From Dehalococcoidia bacterium (GTDB taxonomy: Bacteria; Chloroflexota; Dehalococcoidia; UBA2979), in assembly GCA_023228825.1 (NCBI GenBank), contig JALOAL010000009.1:1-64000 (forward strand): a stretch of DNA of 64,000 bases, given 5' to 3'. Shown here piece by piece: positions 1 to 8,681 of the stretch. The notes beneath the pieces are model-generated. The model was given only the letters and a program-made list of their open reading frames with translations, was not told the origin of the DNA and did not search any database. The position numbers and the translations under genes were made by a program. Every line of letters begins with the position of its first letter. Position 1 is the stretch's first letter.

Positions 1-43
1 TCCGCACCGCCGCTGCGTACTCCGCAACGCTGCCCCGTGTCAT
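1..43 (-). CDS. Transposase/integrase N-terminus (partial)
   Basis: An ATG at 43 reads leftward off the edge as MTRGSVAEYAAAVR, preceded by a good GGAGG ribosome site. This opening resembles the first residues of DDE integrase-type transposases of unclassified/IS1202-like elements, which commonly begin MTRGSV-x-EYA. Only 14 codons are visible, so the family is inferred from the start motif and from the paired terminal repeats just upstream. It could be an unrelated protein. Confidence 0.45.
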   Translation of the reverse strand, partial: MTRGSVAEYAAAVR

Positions 44-119
44 GGCCCCTCCACCTCTCTTGGGTAACCATGCTTATGAGGCAACTACCTCCCGTTCGGT
101 AACCATTTTTATGAGGGCA
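1..119 (-). mobile_element. Right end of an insertion sequence
   Basis: Two direct copies of a 19-bp motif (GGTAACCAT-NN-TTATGAGG) lie at 63-81 and 98-116, exactly 35 bp apart and differing only at the two central bases. They sit upstream of the transposase-like start at 43. Repeated transposase-binding motifs between an IS end and its transposase fit a terminal region; on the minus strand the outer copy is read as TGCCCTCATAAAAATGG. The outer boundary near 119 is inferred, and no target duplication can be checked because the other end is outside the window. Confidence 0.45.
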
Positions 120-205
120 CTCGGGGCCTAGAGTACTGCCGGGGTTCGTCTACACTCGGTCTGCGGGGCTCCCATCACATCCACCTCGCTACTCGGACGT
201 CCACC

Positions 206-1963
206 ATGCCATTGCGTATCGGCGTCCGCCTGTTGGCGATGCTCGTACTGAGCACCGTGGTACTGGCAGGCGACGTCTTCCCTCATGCGTCCGAGCCCGT
301 TTCCGCCACCGAGACGCGGGTGGAGTTGCTGGCGTCCGGCGATACGCCGGCGGACCTGGCGGCGGCGCTGGCGCTGATCGCGGACCTGGGCGGACGTGTA
401 GAGGTCACCTCGCACGGGCGCGTGCAGGCCATGGTGCCCTCGGAGGCCGTCGCCGTGCTGGAGGCGTCGCCGCTGGTGGCGGTGCAGGCGCCCGGCATCT
501 TCCTGCCGCTGCAGACGGTGGACGCCCTGGACCTGATCGGCGCGGACCGGTGGCAGTCGGCCGGGTTCAGCGGGTTCGGTACCCGGGTGGCGGTGGTGGA
601 CGCCGGCTTCCAGGGCTACTCGCTCACGCTGGGCCAGAACCTCCCCACACGCGTGCGCGTGCGCTCGTTCCGTGCAGACGGCCAGATCAACGCCGGCACC
701 GATCACGGCAGGCGCGCCGCCGAGGTCATCCACCGCGTGGCGCCCGGCGCCACGCTCTTCCTGGTGAACTTCTCCACGGTCACAGAACTGTCAGAGGCGG
801 TGGACTACCTGATCGCAGAGCGCGTGGATGTGGTCTCGTTCTCGCTCGGGTACATCCACAATGGCCCCGGCGACGGCACCGGGCCCGTCAACGAGATCGT
901 CAGTCGCGCGGTGGCCGCGGGACAGGCGTGGGCCGTGGCCTCTGGCAACTGGGCGCAGCAGCACTGGGTGGGCGAGTTCCGCGACACGGACGGCGACGCC
1001 GCCCACGAGTTCGCCGGCATGAACGAGGTGAACGAGCACGACTTCGCCGCCGGTGACCTGATCACGGTCTCGCTGCGCTGGGACGAGCCGTGGGGCGCCG
1101 CCTGCTCTGACTACGACCTGGAGTTGTTCGGGCCCAACGGCGCGCTGGTGCGCGCGTCCCGCCGCATCCAGAACTGCGCGCAGGATCCCGTGGAGTCGCT
1201 GCAGGTGCTGGCCACGCAGACCGGCACCTACGGCGTGCGCATCATCCAGGCCCACGCGGAGAGTCCGCGGCGCCTGGAGTTGATGATGGTGGGCACGCCG
1301 GACCGAGGTCACCCGCTCTCCATCTCCAACCCGGAGTCCTCGCTCTCTGAGCCGGCGGACCACCCGGGGGTGATCACCGTGGGGGCGCTGACGGCCTCGG
1401 CGACGCGGACGGAGGCGCCCTACTCTTCGCGAGGGCCCACCTCGGACGGACGCTTTAAGCCGAACGTGCTGGCGCCCACCGGCGCCGGCAACGCCTCGCC
1501 GGCCGCGGCGTTCGGCGGGACCTCGGCCGCAGCGCCTCACCTGGCGGGCGTGCTGGCGATGCTGAAGCAGGCGAACCCGGGCGCGGACGCCGCGCGCCTG
1601 GCGGCGCTGGTGCAGACGCGCGCGGTCAGCGTGCCGTCCGTCCCCGGCGGATCGGGAGCGCGTCGCGTGGACCTCGGGCTGTTGTCCGGCCTCGGGCCGT
1701 TGTTGCCGCAGAGGAGCGAGTCGGCGCAACTGCTGGGGGACATCCCGGCCAGCGGACTGGCGTTGCTCCAGTACGACGGGCCAGACGGCTACCCCGTGCG
1801 CTTCATCCACCGCCTGACCGGCTACCAGACCGTGACCGGCGTCTACACCCTGGACCTCGCTCGACAGACCTGGCGCGCCTACATCCCCGGTGCGCCGGAC
1901 TTCGTGAACCGTGACCTCGTCCGCGTGGACGACGGCACCGTGCTGGTGGTGCGGCTGTCCTGA
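206..1963 (+). CDS. Subtilisin-like S8 serine protease, secreted
   Basis: A 585-aa protein with an N-terminal hydrophobic segment (about residues 7-24, signal peptide or anchor) and a peptidase S8 domain. The catalytic triad is visible: Asp132 in VVDAGF, His167 in DHGRRAAE and Ser440 in GGTSAAAPHLAG. A beta-rich insert of about 150 residues (roughly 260-390) lies between His and Ser, in the style of pre-peptidase C-terminal or P-like domains. It probably cleaves extracellular protein. It stands alone, reading away from the IS end, and a TACACT -10-like hexamer lies at 151-156. The substrate is unknown. Confidence 0.85.
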   Translation: MPLRIGVRLLAMLVLSTVVLAGDVFPHASEPVSATETRVELLASGDTPADLAAALALIADLGGRVEVTSHGRVQAMVPSEAVAVLEASPLVAVQAPGIFLPLQTVDALDLIGADRWQSAGFSGFGTRVAVVDAGFQGYSLTLGQNLPTRVRVRSFRADGQINAGTDHGRRAAEVIHRVAPGATLFLVNFSTVTELSEAVDYLIAERVDVVSFSLGYIHNGPGDGTGPVNEIVSRAVAAGQAWAVASGNWAQQHWVGEFRDTDGDAAHEFAGMNEVNEHDFAAGDLITVSLRWDEPWGAACSDYDLELFGPNGALVRASRRIQNCAQDPVESLQVLATQTGTYGVRIIQAHAESPRRLELMMVGTPDRGHPLSISNPESSLSEPADHPGVITVGALTASATRTEAPYSSRGPTSDGRFKPNVLAPTGAGNASPAAAFGGTSAAAPHLAGVLAMLKQANPGADAARLAALVQTRAVSVPSVPGGSGARRVDLGLLSGLGPLLPQRSESAQLLGDIPASGLALLQYDGPDGYPVRFIHRLTGYQTVTGVYTLDLARQTWRAYIPGAPDFVNRDLVRVDDGTVLVVRLS

Positions 1964-2186
1964 TCCCGCTCCCCGGGGCATGGCGCCGCCCGAGGTCGCC
2001 TCGGACTCTCAATTCGGTCACTCCCACGGGCGAACTGCGAGGAGTTTGCGATGCCTCCCGCCGGGCAGGGTCATCCTCTTGCTGCGCGGCCTCCGCTTCC
2101 CTGACGATGGAACAAGGCGCCCCCGCCCTGCGGCCCCGGAGGCTGGAGCGGTACCTGACCTGGGGGCGTCCATGGAGGAAACCCGA

Positions 2187-2429
2187 ATGGGCTTCTTGAG
2201 AAGGATCACCGGCGGCAAGAAGGAGGCCGAAACGGAGGCCCCGAGCCGGCAGGACACACCAGAGAGCGCGTGCGGACACGGGATGCTGATCCCGCGCTGG
2301 GACCGTGCAGAAGACATGGGCCACGAGGACCGCGCGACGTCCTACACCTGCGAGTCCTGTAGCGCATCGCTGACACCGCAGGAGGCGCAGGGGGTCATGG
2401 CTACGGAGCGCGGCCGCCTGCGGGTCTAG
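2187..2429 (+). CDS. Small zinc-ribbon-like protein
   Basis: An 80-aa protein beginning MGFLRRITGGKK. The ATG at 2187 is chosen because GGAGG sits 8 nt upstream; an in-frame ATG at 2172 overlaps that ribosome site. The basic, polar N-terminus is followed by a Cys/His set (CGHG near residue 31, then CESC near residue 57) with the WDR-x-EDMG-x-EDRA core between, consistent with one small metal-binding module. No enzymatic motif is seen. A perfect 14-bp hairpin follows the stop. Function unknown. Confidence 0.65.
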   Translation: MGFLRRITGGKKEAETEAPSRQDTPESACGHGMLIPRWDRAEDMGHEDRATSYTCESCSASLTPQEAQGVMATERGRLRV

Positions 2430-2457
2430 ACCACGACACAGGCCCGTACCGACCGGG

Positions 2458-2488
2458 GAGCCGGCCACGAGCGCCTCGTGGCCGGCTC
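2458..2488 (+). terminator. Perfect 14-bp hairpin, probable terminator
   Basis: GAGCCGGCCACGAG pairs perfectly with CTCGTGGCCGGCTC around a 3-nt CGC loop, starting 29 nt after the stop of the small zinc-ribbon gene. There is no T-run, so it may work as a Rho-assisted or hairpin-only terminator. It also separates this gene from the promoter at 2508. Confidence 0.5.
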
Positions 2489-2507
2489 TGCGCGTGGGGG
2501 GCGCTCC

Positions 2508-2513
2508 TATACT
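2508..2513 (+). promoter_or_regulatory. -10 element TATACT, probable leaderless start
   Basis: TATACT ends 6 nt before the ATG at 2520. Transcription would then begin at or next to the start codon, giving a leaderless mRNA. No Shine-Dalgarno sequence precedes the ATG, which agrees. No clear -35 is visible. Confidence 0.45.
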
Positions 2514-2519
2514 GGGCGA

Positions 2520-3359
2520 ATGGCCGACGATCCGTTCCTGCAGTTCGCCCCGGAAGACACGGAAGTCCGTCCGAATGCGGAGGCCTCCCGGCTGTTGATG
2601 GGCGGCCCGGTGGTCCTGGTCACCACCACCTGGCGAGGCACGCCGAACGTGATGCCGCTCTCCTGGTACACGCCGCTGTCCTCGGACCCGGCGCTCATCG
2701 GTATCTCCGTGGAGCAGTCGCGGCACACGGCGGAGATGATCAGCCACTCCCAGGAGTTCGCGCTCAACTTCCCGAAGCGCCCCTACGTCCACCACGTCCA
2801 GTACCTGGGCGGCCTGAGCGGCGAGGGCATCGACAAGTTCGAGGCGACGCAGTGGTCCACCTTCACGCCGACGAGCATCACCTCGCCGCTCCTCGCGGGG
2901 TGCGCGGGCTGGATCGAGTGCCAGGTGGTGGAGGTGACGCCGCTGGGCGACCACGTGCTGTTCGTGGGCGAGGTGGTCGCGGTGCGCATTGACCCCGCGT
3001 CCTATGACGAGGATCTGCGGCAGTGGCGCTTCGGCGAGCAGGACGACCGCGTGCTGCACTTCCTGGGCGGCAACCGCTACTCCTCCCTCTACCACGCCAT
3101 CGAGGCGCGCCTGCCGCGCGACTTCGAGGCGCCCGAGCGCATCCTGCGCGAGCGCGTGGAGGAGGAACTGGAACTGAGCCGCGAGGCCCGCGAGCGGCGC
3201 GAGGAGCGCGTGGAAGCCCTCCGCGAGGAGGTGCGGCGCGGCAACGTGGTGGACGTGGACGACCTGGAACTGGACCTGGCCGACGACGACGTCCTGGACC
3301 TCTCGAAGGGCGCCATCCTCCGCCCCCCCGAAGAGCCCGAGGCTCCCGAGCGAGACTAG
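2520..3359 (+). CDS. Flavin reductase-like FMN-binding protein
   Basis: A 279-aa protein. Residues about 20-190 match the flavin reductase like domain family (split beta-barrel binding FMN): the VLVTTTWRGTPNVMPLSWYTPLSSDP stretch and the SRHTAEMI and EFALNFP motifs are typical. Members transfer hydride from NAD(P)H to flavin or bind FMN as oxidoreductases. The last 70 residues are a highly charged Arg/Glu helix, probably a coiled coil, not seen in minimal members. Start chosen at 2520 because the -10 TATACT lies just upstream; an in-frame upstream start at 2478 would run through the terminator hairpin. Confidence 0.8.
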   Translation: MADDPFLQFAPEDTEVRPNAEASRLLMGGPVVLVTTTWRGTPNVMPLSWYTPLSSDPALIGISVEQSRHTAEMISHSQEFALNFPKRPYVHHVQYLGGLSGEGIDKFEATQWSTFTPTSITSPLLAGCAGWIECQVVEVTPLGDHVLFVGEVVAVRIDPASYDEDLRQWRFGEQDDRVLHFLGGNRYSSLYHAIEARLPRDFEAPERILRERVEEELELSREARERREERVEALREEVRRGNVVDVDDLELDLADDDVLDLSKGAILRPPEEPEAPERD

Positions 3360-3389
3360 CGGTCCGTTGGGCGCTGTCTTCTACGCGGC

Positions 3390-4610
3390 CTACGCCCGGT
3401 CGAGTTCGAAGGCGGCGTGGAGGGCGCGCACGGCGTCCGCCACGCGGTCGGCGGCGATCACGCAGGTGATGCGGATGTCGCCGGTGCTGATCATCTCCAC
3501 GTTCACGCCCTCGTCCGTCAGGGCTCGGAACATGCGGGCGGCGTAGCCGGGGGCGCTGGCCATACCCGTGCCCACCACGGACACGGTGCCCAGGTTGTCC
3601 GCGGTCACGATCTCGGCCGCGCCGATCTCCTGCCGCATCGCCTCGATTACCTCGATGGCGCGCGGGAGGTCGTCCGGCTCCACGGTGAAAGTCAGGTCTG
3701 TGAGGCGCTCCACGCTGGCGTTCTGGACGATGGTGTCCACGGAGACGCCGGCCTCCGACAGCGGCTCGAAGACCATGGCGGCGATGCCCGGGTGGTCGGG
3801 GACGCCTCGGAGCGTGACCTTGCCCACGCGGTTTTCGTGCGCGATGGCTCGGACCTTGTTGCCCTGCTCCATGATGGTCTCCTTGCGGATGATGGTGCCC
3901 GGGGCGGCCGGGTCAAAACTGCTGCGTACCAGGATGGGGACGTTGTAGATTGCGCCCAGTTCCACCGCGCGGGCATGCATCACGCGGGCGCCGGTGGTGG
4001 CGAGTTCCAGCATCTCCTCGTACCCGATGTCGCGGAGCGGACGCGCCTGCGGACAGACCCGCGGGTCCGCGGTGTAGATGCCGGCCACGTCCGTGTAGAT
4101 CTCGCACGCGTCCGCGGAGAGCGCGGCCGCCAGCGCCACCGCGGTGGTGTCGCTGCCGCCTCGGCCCAGCGTGGTCACGTCCTGGTCCTCGGAGATGCCC
4201 TGGAACCCGGCCACGATGACCACGTTGCCCTGGCCCAGTTCGCCCTCCAGCCGGTCGGCGCGGACGGCGTCAATGCGGGCGCGGGCGTGTTCGCCGCTGG
4301 TGCGGATGCCGGCCTGCTGGCCGGTGAGGCTGATGGCGGGGATGCCCTGCTCCTGCAGGGCCATGGACAGCAGGGCGCTGGACACGATCTCGCCGGTGGA
4401 GAGCAGCATGTCCATCTCCCGGGCGCGGCCACGAGGGGTAATCTGCGCGGCCAGGGCCAGCAGGTCGTCCGTGGTGTCGCCCATGGCGGACACCACCACC
4501 ACCACCTGCTCGCCCGCGCGCGAACGCTGCGCGATGAGGCTCGCCACGCGCTTGATGTGCTCCGCCGTGGCGACCGACGATCCACCGAACTTCTGGACGA
4601 TGCGTGTCAT
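3390..4610 (-). CDS. lysC: Aspartate kinase
   Basis: A 406-aa protein phosphorylating aspartate at the head of the Lys/Thr/Met pathway. The kinase signature KFGGSSVA lies at residues 7-14, with the LGRGGSDTTA motif further in. Two ACT domains follow from about residue 260, the regulatory region for Lys/Thr feedback. Length matches monofunctional class II aspartokinases. Its ATG overlaps the thrB stop (ATGA), so the two are translationally coupled. An alternative internal start for a beta subunit (MEQGNKVRAIA) could exist but cannot be proven. Confidence 0.95.
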   Translation of the reverse strand: MTRIVQKFGGSSVATAEHIKRVASLIAQRSRAGEQVVVVVSAMGDTTDDLLALAAQITPRGRAREMDMLLSTGEIVSSALLSMALQEQGIPAISLTGQQAGIRTSGEHARARIDAVRADRLEGELGQGNVVIVAGFQGISEDQDVTTLGRGGSDTTAVALAAALSADACEIYTDVAGIYTADPRVCPQARPLRDIGYEEMLELATTGARVMHARAVELGAIYNVPILVRSSFDPAAPGTIIRKETIMEQGNKVRAIAHENRVGKVTLRGVPDHPGIAAMVFEPLSEAGVSVDTIVQNASVERLTDLTFTVEPDDLPRAIEVIEAMRQEIGAAEIVTADNLGTVSVVGTGMASAPGYAARMFRALTDEGVNVEMISTGDIRITCVIAADRVADAVRALHAAFELDRA

Positions 4611-5527
4611 CCGTCCACCACTTCCGTACCCCGGGCGCTGAGCGCCACCACGCGTGTCGATGCCTGCAACTGGTGTGCGGCGGCCGTGCGGCCCATGGCC
4701 GCCGCCACTGCTTCCGCCTGGGCGGGCGACACGAAGGCCGCCACGGTGGAGCCGCCGCCGGAGAGATAGGCGCCGTACGCCCCCGCCTCCGTCGCCGCCT
4801 CGATCAGCGGGTAGAGCGCGGGGAAGAGGGCGGCGCGCGCGGGTTGGTGCAGGACGTCCTCCACCGCCACGCGCAGCACGTCATACCGCCGCTGGGTCAG
4901 GGCCGCCACCACCAGGGCGCTGCGGCCGATGTTCGCCACCGCCTCCTGCCGGGTGAGGGTGGCGGGGAGCCGCCGTCGCGACTCCTCCGTGGGCATGCTG
5001 AACTCCGGCACCAGCAGCGCCAGCCGGAGGTCATCCGGCGGCGCGATCGGCACGTGCACCGCGCCGTGGCCTTCGTCCGAGTCGGTGTGCACCACCACCT
5101 GTAGCCCGCCGAAGAGTGCGGGGATGATGTTGTCTCCGTGTCCCTCCAGCCGCACGGCCAGCGGCACGAGCGCCTCCGCGCCCAGGCGGTCGCCCAGCAT
5201 GCGGTTGGCGGCCACCAGGCCCGCGGCCCGCGAGGCGGCCGACATGCCGAGCCCGCGCCCCACGGGGAGGTCGCCCTCGTACGTGGCGTCCACGGTGTCC
5301 GTGCGCTCGCCCGCCGCCTCGAACAGCGCGGCGGCGGCGGTGGCGGCCATGCGCTCGATGGCGGCGACGACCGGGTCGTCCGAGGGCGTGCGCGGCGGCG
5401 CGCCGGTGGTGACCGTGATGCGTGCCGTCCAGTCCAGGGCCACGCCCAGGGCGTCGAAGCCAGGCCCCAGGTTCGCCGAGGTGGCGGGGACGCGGACGGT
5501 CACGGATCGTGCGGCTTCGGAGGTCAC
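4607..5527 (-). CDS. thrB: Homoserine kinase (GHMP family)
   Basis: Phosphorylates homoserine on the threonine pathway. A 306-aa protein from the GTG at 5527; the frame extends upstream to 5635, but family proteins start right before the VRVPATSANLGPGFDALG motif, so the GTG is preferred. The GHMP ATP-binding loop appears as PVGRGLGMSAASRA (usually GLGSSAA; here the first Ser is Met), and a C-terminal GAYLSGGGSTVAAF motif is present. It is the first gene of a thrB-lysC operon, with a 4-nt overlap. Confidence 0.93.
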   Translation of the reverse strand: MTSEAARSVTVRVPATSANLGPGFDALGVALDWTARITVTTGAPPRTPSDDPVVAAIERMAATAAAALFEAAGERTDTVDATYEGDLPVGRGLGMSAASRAAGLVAANRMLGDRLGAEALVPLAVRLEGHGDNIIPALFGGLQVVVHTDSDEGHGAVHVPIAPPDDLRLALLVPEFSMPTEESRRRLPATLTRQEAVANIGRSALVVAALTQRRYDVLRVAVEDVLHQPARAALFPALYPLIEAATEAGAYGAYLSGGGSTVAAFVSPAQAEAVAAAMGRTAAAHQLQASTRVVALSARGTEVVDG

Positions 5528-5770
5528 AGGTGGGGCCTGCCAGGCTAGGGATGCCACAGGAACATCGGTCGATTTGGGCGCGCTGCCGACGCGCAGCCTC
5601 GATCCTATCGGTGCGCCTCGACGCGGTCGAATCACGGGGGTTTCGACTCGCGGCGACCGGCGGCGTTACACTCACGCGCACGAGAAGACCACACGATTCC
5701 AACCTGCGGGGGCAGGGCGGGCGTGATGATGGAGGCGGTCCCCAGGCGGGGGCCTTCGAGGGGGGTATCC

Positions 5771-6946
5771 GTGGAAGACATCGTGATTGTCAGTGGCTGC
5801 CGCACCGCCATTGGGGCGTTCGGTGGATCGCTCAGCGAGACGCCCGCGTCCGACCTGGGCGCGCACGTCATCCGCGAGGCGGTGCAGCGTGCCGGCCTGA
5901 AGCCGGAGCAGGTGGACCAGGTGATCCTGGGCTGCGTGGGCCAGGTGGCGGAAGACGGCTATATCTCCCGCGCGGCGGCGATCAAGGCGGGCCTGCCCAT
6001 CGGCGTGCCGGCCTACACCGTGAACCGCATCTGCGGATCCGGGCTGGAGGCCATCAACACCGCCGCACGCTGGATCCAGACCGGGGACGCGGACATCGTG
6101 GTGGCCGGCGGCGCCGAGAACATGAGCATGATGCCGTACTACGTGCGCAAGGCGCGCTACGGCTACAAGTACGGCGACGGCGTGCTGGAGGACGGCACGC
6201 AGGACCTGGTCACTGACCCGTTCGAGAACTACCCCATGGGCGTGACGGCAGAGAACCTGGCCGAGCGCTACGAGGTCTCCCGTGAACTGCAGGACGAGTA
6301 CTCCGTCCGCTCGCAGGAGCGCGCCCGCGCGGCGATTGACGCCGGCTACTTTGCCGAGCAGATCGCCCCGATCGAGGTGCGCAAGGGCCGCGAGACCGTG
6401 ACGTTCGACACGGACGAGCACCCGCGCGCCACCTCCATGGAGGTGCTGGCCAGGTTGCGCCCGGCCTTCAAGGAGGGCGGCTCCGTGACCGCCGGCAACG
6501 CCTCCGGCATCAACGACGGCGCTGCGGCGGTGGTGGTGATGTCCGCCACCAAGGCGGCGGAACTGGGCATCAAGCCTCGCATGCGCCTCGTGGCCCGTGC
6601 GGAGGCCGGGGTGGAGTGGCAGGTTATGGGCTCCGGCCCGATCCCGGCCATCCAGAACGTCATGAAGAAGGCGAACATGTCCGTCAACGACATGGACGTG
6701 ATCGAACTGAACGAGGCGTTTGCGTCCGTGGCGGCGGCGTGCTCCGTGGCGCTGGATCTGCCGCAGGACAAGACCAACCCCAACGGCGGCGCGATCGCGC
6801 TGGGCCACCCCGTGGGCGCCACCGGCACCATGCTGGCCGTGAAGACCATGTATGAACTGGAGCGCACCGGCGGCCGCTACGGCCTCGTCTCGCTCTGCAT
6901 CGGCGGTGGCCAGGGCATCGCCTCGATCTTCGAGCGCGTCTCCTAG
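5771..6946 (+). CDS. Thiolase (acetyl-CoA acetyltransferase)
   Basis: A 392-aa thiolase II, condensing or cleaving acetoacetyl-CoA-type substrates. It shows the nucleophile motif NRICGSGLEA, the GGAENMS motif, the NPNGGAIALGHPVGATG active-site His region and the C-terminal SLCIGGGQG cysteine. The GTG at 5771 is chosen because the mature family start is EDIVIVSGCRT and a G-rich ribosome site lies upstream; the frame is open to 5723. It is divergent from thrB and followed by a GC hairpin terminator. Confidence 0.92.
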   Translation: MEDIVIVSGCRTAIGAFGGSLSETPASDLGAHVIREAVQRAGLKPEQVDQVILGCVGQVAEDGYISRAAAIKAGLPIGVPAYTVNRICGSGLEAINTAARWIQTGDADIVVAGGAENMSMMPYYVRKARYGYKYGDGVLEDGTQDLVTDPFENYPMGVTAENLAERYEVSRELQDEYSVRSQERARAAIDAGYFAEQIAPIEVRKGRETVTFDTDEHPRATSMEVLARLRPAFKEGGSVTAGNASGINDGAAAVVVMSATKAAELGIKPRMRLVARAEAGVEWQVMGSGPIPAIQNVMKKANMSVNDMDVIELNEAFASVAAACSVALDLPQDKTNPNGGAIALGHPVGATGTMLAVKTMYELERTGGRYGLVSLCIGGGQGIASIFERVS

Positions 6947-6971
6947 CCCTCGCCTGTCCGAGGCGTACCGG

Positions 6972-6996
6972 AGCCCCGCCGCGAGGCGGGGCTTCT
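6972..6996 (+). terminator. Rho-independent-like terminator after thiolase
   Basis: AGCCCCGCC pairs with GGCGGGGCT around a GCGA tetraloop, followed by TCT. It lies between the convergent thiolase and amino acid transporter genes and may serve both directions; the T-tract is short. Confidence 0.65.
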
Positions 6997-7025
6997 GCGT
7001 TGTGGTGCGGGGGTGCGTGTGGCGA

Positions 7026-7787
7026 CTACCTCGCCAGGACGCGATCCAGGAACCGGCGGGTGCGCTCCTCCCGAGGCGCGGCGAAGACGTCCGCGGGCGG
7101 GCCTTCCTCCACGATCACGCCGCCGTCCATGAAGATGACGCGGTCGGCGACGTCGCGGGCGAAGTGCATCTCGTGCGTGACGACCAGCATGGTCATGCCC
7201 TCCTGCGCCAGTTCGCGCATGACGCCCAGCACCTCGCCCACGAGTTCCGGGTCCAGCGCGCTGGTCGACTCGTCGAAGAGCATCGCCTGCGGGCCCATGC
7301 TCAGGGCGCGCGCGATGGCCACCCGCTGCTGCTGGCCGCCGGAGAGCCGCGCGGGGTACTCGTGACGCTTGTCCTCCAGCCCCACACGCCGAAGCATGGC
7401 GACCGCGACCTCCACGGCCTCGTCGTGCGAGCGCTTCAGGACCACCTCCTGCGCCACGGTGAGGTTTCGCTCCACGTCCAGGTGGGGGAACAGGTTGAAC
7501 TGCTGGAACACCATCCCCACCCGGGTGCGCACGCGGTCCAGGTCTGTGTCCGGCGCCGTCACCTCCACCTCGCCCAGGTAGATGCGTCCGCTCGTGGGCA
7601 CCTCCAGCAGGTTCACGCAGCGGAGCAGGGTGGACTTGCCCGAGCCGGACGGCCCGATGACGCACACCACCTCGCCGCGCGCGATGTCCAGGTCAATGCC
7701 GCGCAGCACCTCCAGCGTCCCGAAAGACTTGTGCAGGTCGCGCACGCGGATGGCGGGCGCGACCTTGCCGTGGCCTCGCCCGGTCAC
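7026..7787 (-). CDS. Polar amino acid ABC transporter, ATP-binding protein
   Basis: A 253-aa ABC ATPase of the GlnQ/HisP type. Walker A is GPSGSGKST, the Q-loop is VFQQFNLFPH, the signature is LSGGQQQR, Walker B is AMLFDES with Ser at the position after the catalytic Glu, and the switch is VVTHE. The GTG start at 7787 overlaps the permease stop (GTGA). It completes a three-gene operon: binding protein, permease, ATPase. Import of a polar amino acid is inferred from the family; the exact substrate is unknown. Confidence 0.92.
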   Translation of the reverse strand: MTGRGHGKVAPAIRVRDLHKSFGTLEVLRGIDLDIARGEVVCVIGPSGSGKSTLLRCVNLLEVPTSGRIYLGEVEVTAPDTDLDRVRTRVGMVFQQFNLFPHLDVERNLTVAQEVVLKRSHDEAVEVAVAMLRRVGLEDKRHEYPARLSGGQQQRVAIARALSMGPQAMLFDESTSALDPELVGEVLGVMRELAQEGMTMLVVTHEMHFARDVADRVIFMDGGVIVEEGPPADVFAAPREERTRRFLDRVLAR

Positions 7788-8617
7788 TTCGAAGCCGCCG
7801 CTCGACGCTCGAGGTAGGCCGCGAGCCGTGTCATGGGGATGGTGAGGGCGAGGTAGACCAGGCCGGCCACCACCAGCGGCGTGGCGTTGGCGTTGGCGTT
7901 CACGCCATCCCGGCCGAAGCGGGTCAGTTCCTTCGTCGCCTCCGTCACCCCGATCACGGAGATGAGCGCGGTGTCCTTCAGGAGCAGGACGAGTTCGTTG
8001 GTCATGGGCGGGATGATCAGGCGGAACGCCTGCGGCAGCACGATGCGCCGCATGGCCTGCCCGCGCGACATGCCCAGCGACCGGGCCGCCTCCATCTGCC
8101 CGCGCGGCACCGCCTCGATACCCGCGCGGATCACCTCGGCGATGTAGGCGGAGGCGACGATGGCGAGCGCCACGGCGCCGCGGCCGTAAGTGCCGGGGAT
8201 GCGGATGCCGAGCGCGATGGGCAGGCCGAAGGCGATGAAGATCAGCACCAGCAGCGCCGGGAGGCCTCGGATCAGGTCCACGTAGACCGTGGCCGCCCAG
8301 CGGTACGGCCGGATGGTGGAGAGGCGCATGAGCGCCACCAGCAGGCCCAGCGCCAGGCCGCCGGTGAAGCCGAAGGCGGTGAAGACCAGCGTGTTGCGCG
8401 CCGCCTGTGTCACCACCTCCGGGAACTGCGCCCGCACCAGGTCCCAGCGGAACATGCGGTCCTGCAGGCGCTCCCAGTCCACGAGGAACGCGACGGCCAG
8501 CACAATCGCGAGGGACAGCGCGTACAGCGCCCATTGCGTGGCCTGCGAGCGAGAGACGCGGAACCGCCGCCCACCGGGCGGCGGTTCCTGCTGCACGTCC
8601 GCCTGCGAGGCGGTCAT
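7784..8617 (-). CDS. Polar amino acid ABC transporter, permease
   Basis: A 277-aa membrane protein with about five transmembrane helices and the HisM/GlnP-type inner-membrane component motif (EVIRAGIEAVPRGQMEAARSLG, coupling helix to the ATPase; quoted region about residues 156-178). It has a longer cytosolic N-terminus than minimal members. It probably acts as a homodimer since no second permease is present in this operon. It overlaps the downstream ATPase gene by 4 nt. Confidence 0.9.
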   Translation of the reverse strand: MTASQADVQQEPPPGGRRFRVSRSQATQWALYALSLAIVLAVAFLVDWERLQDRMFRWDLVRAQFPEVVTQAARNTLVFTAFGFTGGLALGLLVALMRLSTIRPYRWAATVYVDLIRGLPALLVLIFIAFGLPIALGIRIPGTYGRGAVALAIVASAYIAEVIRAGIEAVPRGQMEAARSLGMSRGQAMRRIVLPQAFRLIIPPMTNELVLLLKDTALISVIGVTEATKELTRFGRDGVNANANATPLVVAGLVYLALTIPMTRLAAYLERRAAASK

Positions 8618-8681
8618 GCGCCCGTCCCACCGGCTGCCGGCGCGCCGTGGACGAAGGCCGGCGGGACGTCCCGGCGGATGA

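Noticed and set aside
1803..3095. 430-codon open frame on the minus strand
   Set aside because: It is antisense to the subtilase end and the flavin reductase, with no domain or ribosome site. High GC removes stop codons in opposite frames.
7026..8630. A fused permease-ATPase frame
   Set aside because: The permease is encoded in another frame and the ATPase starts at 7787 with a GTGA overlap.
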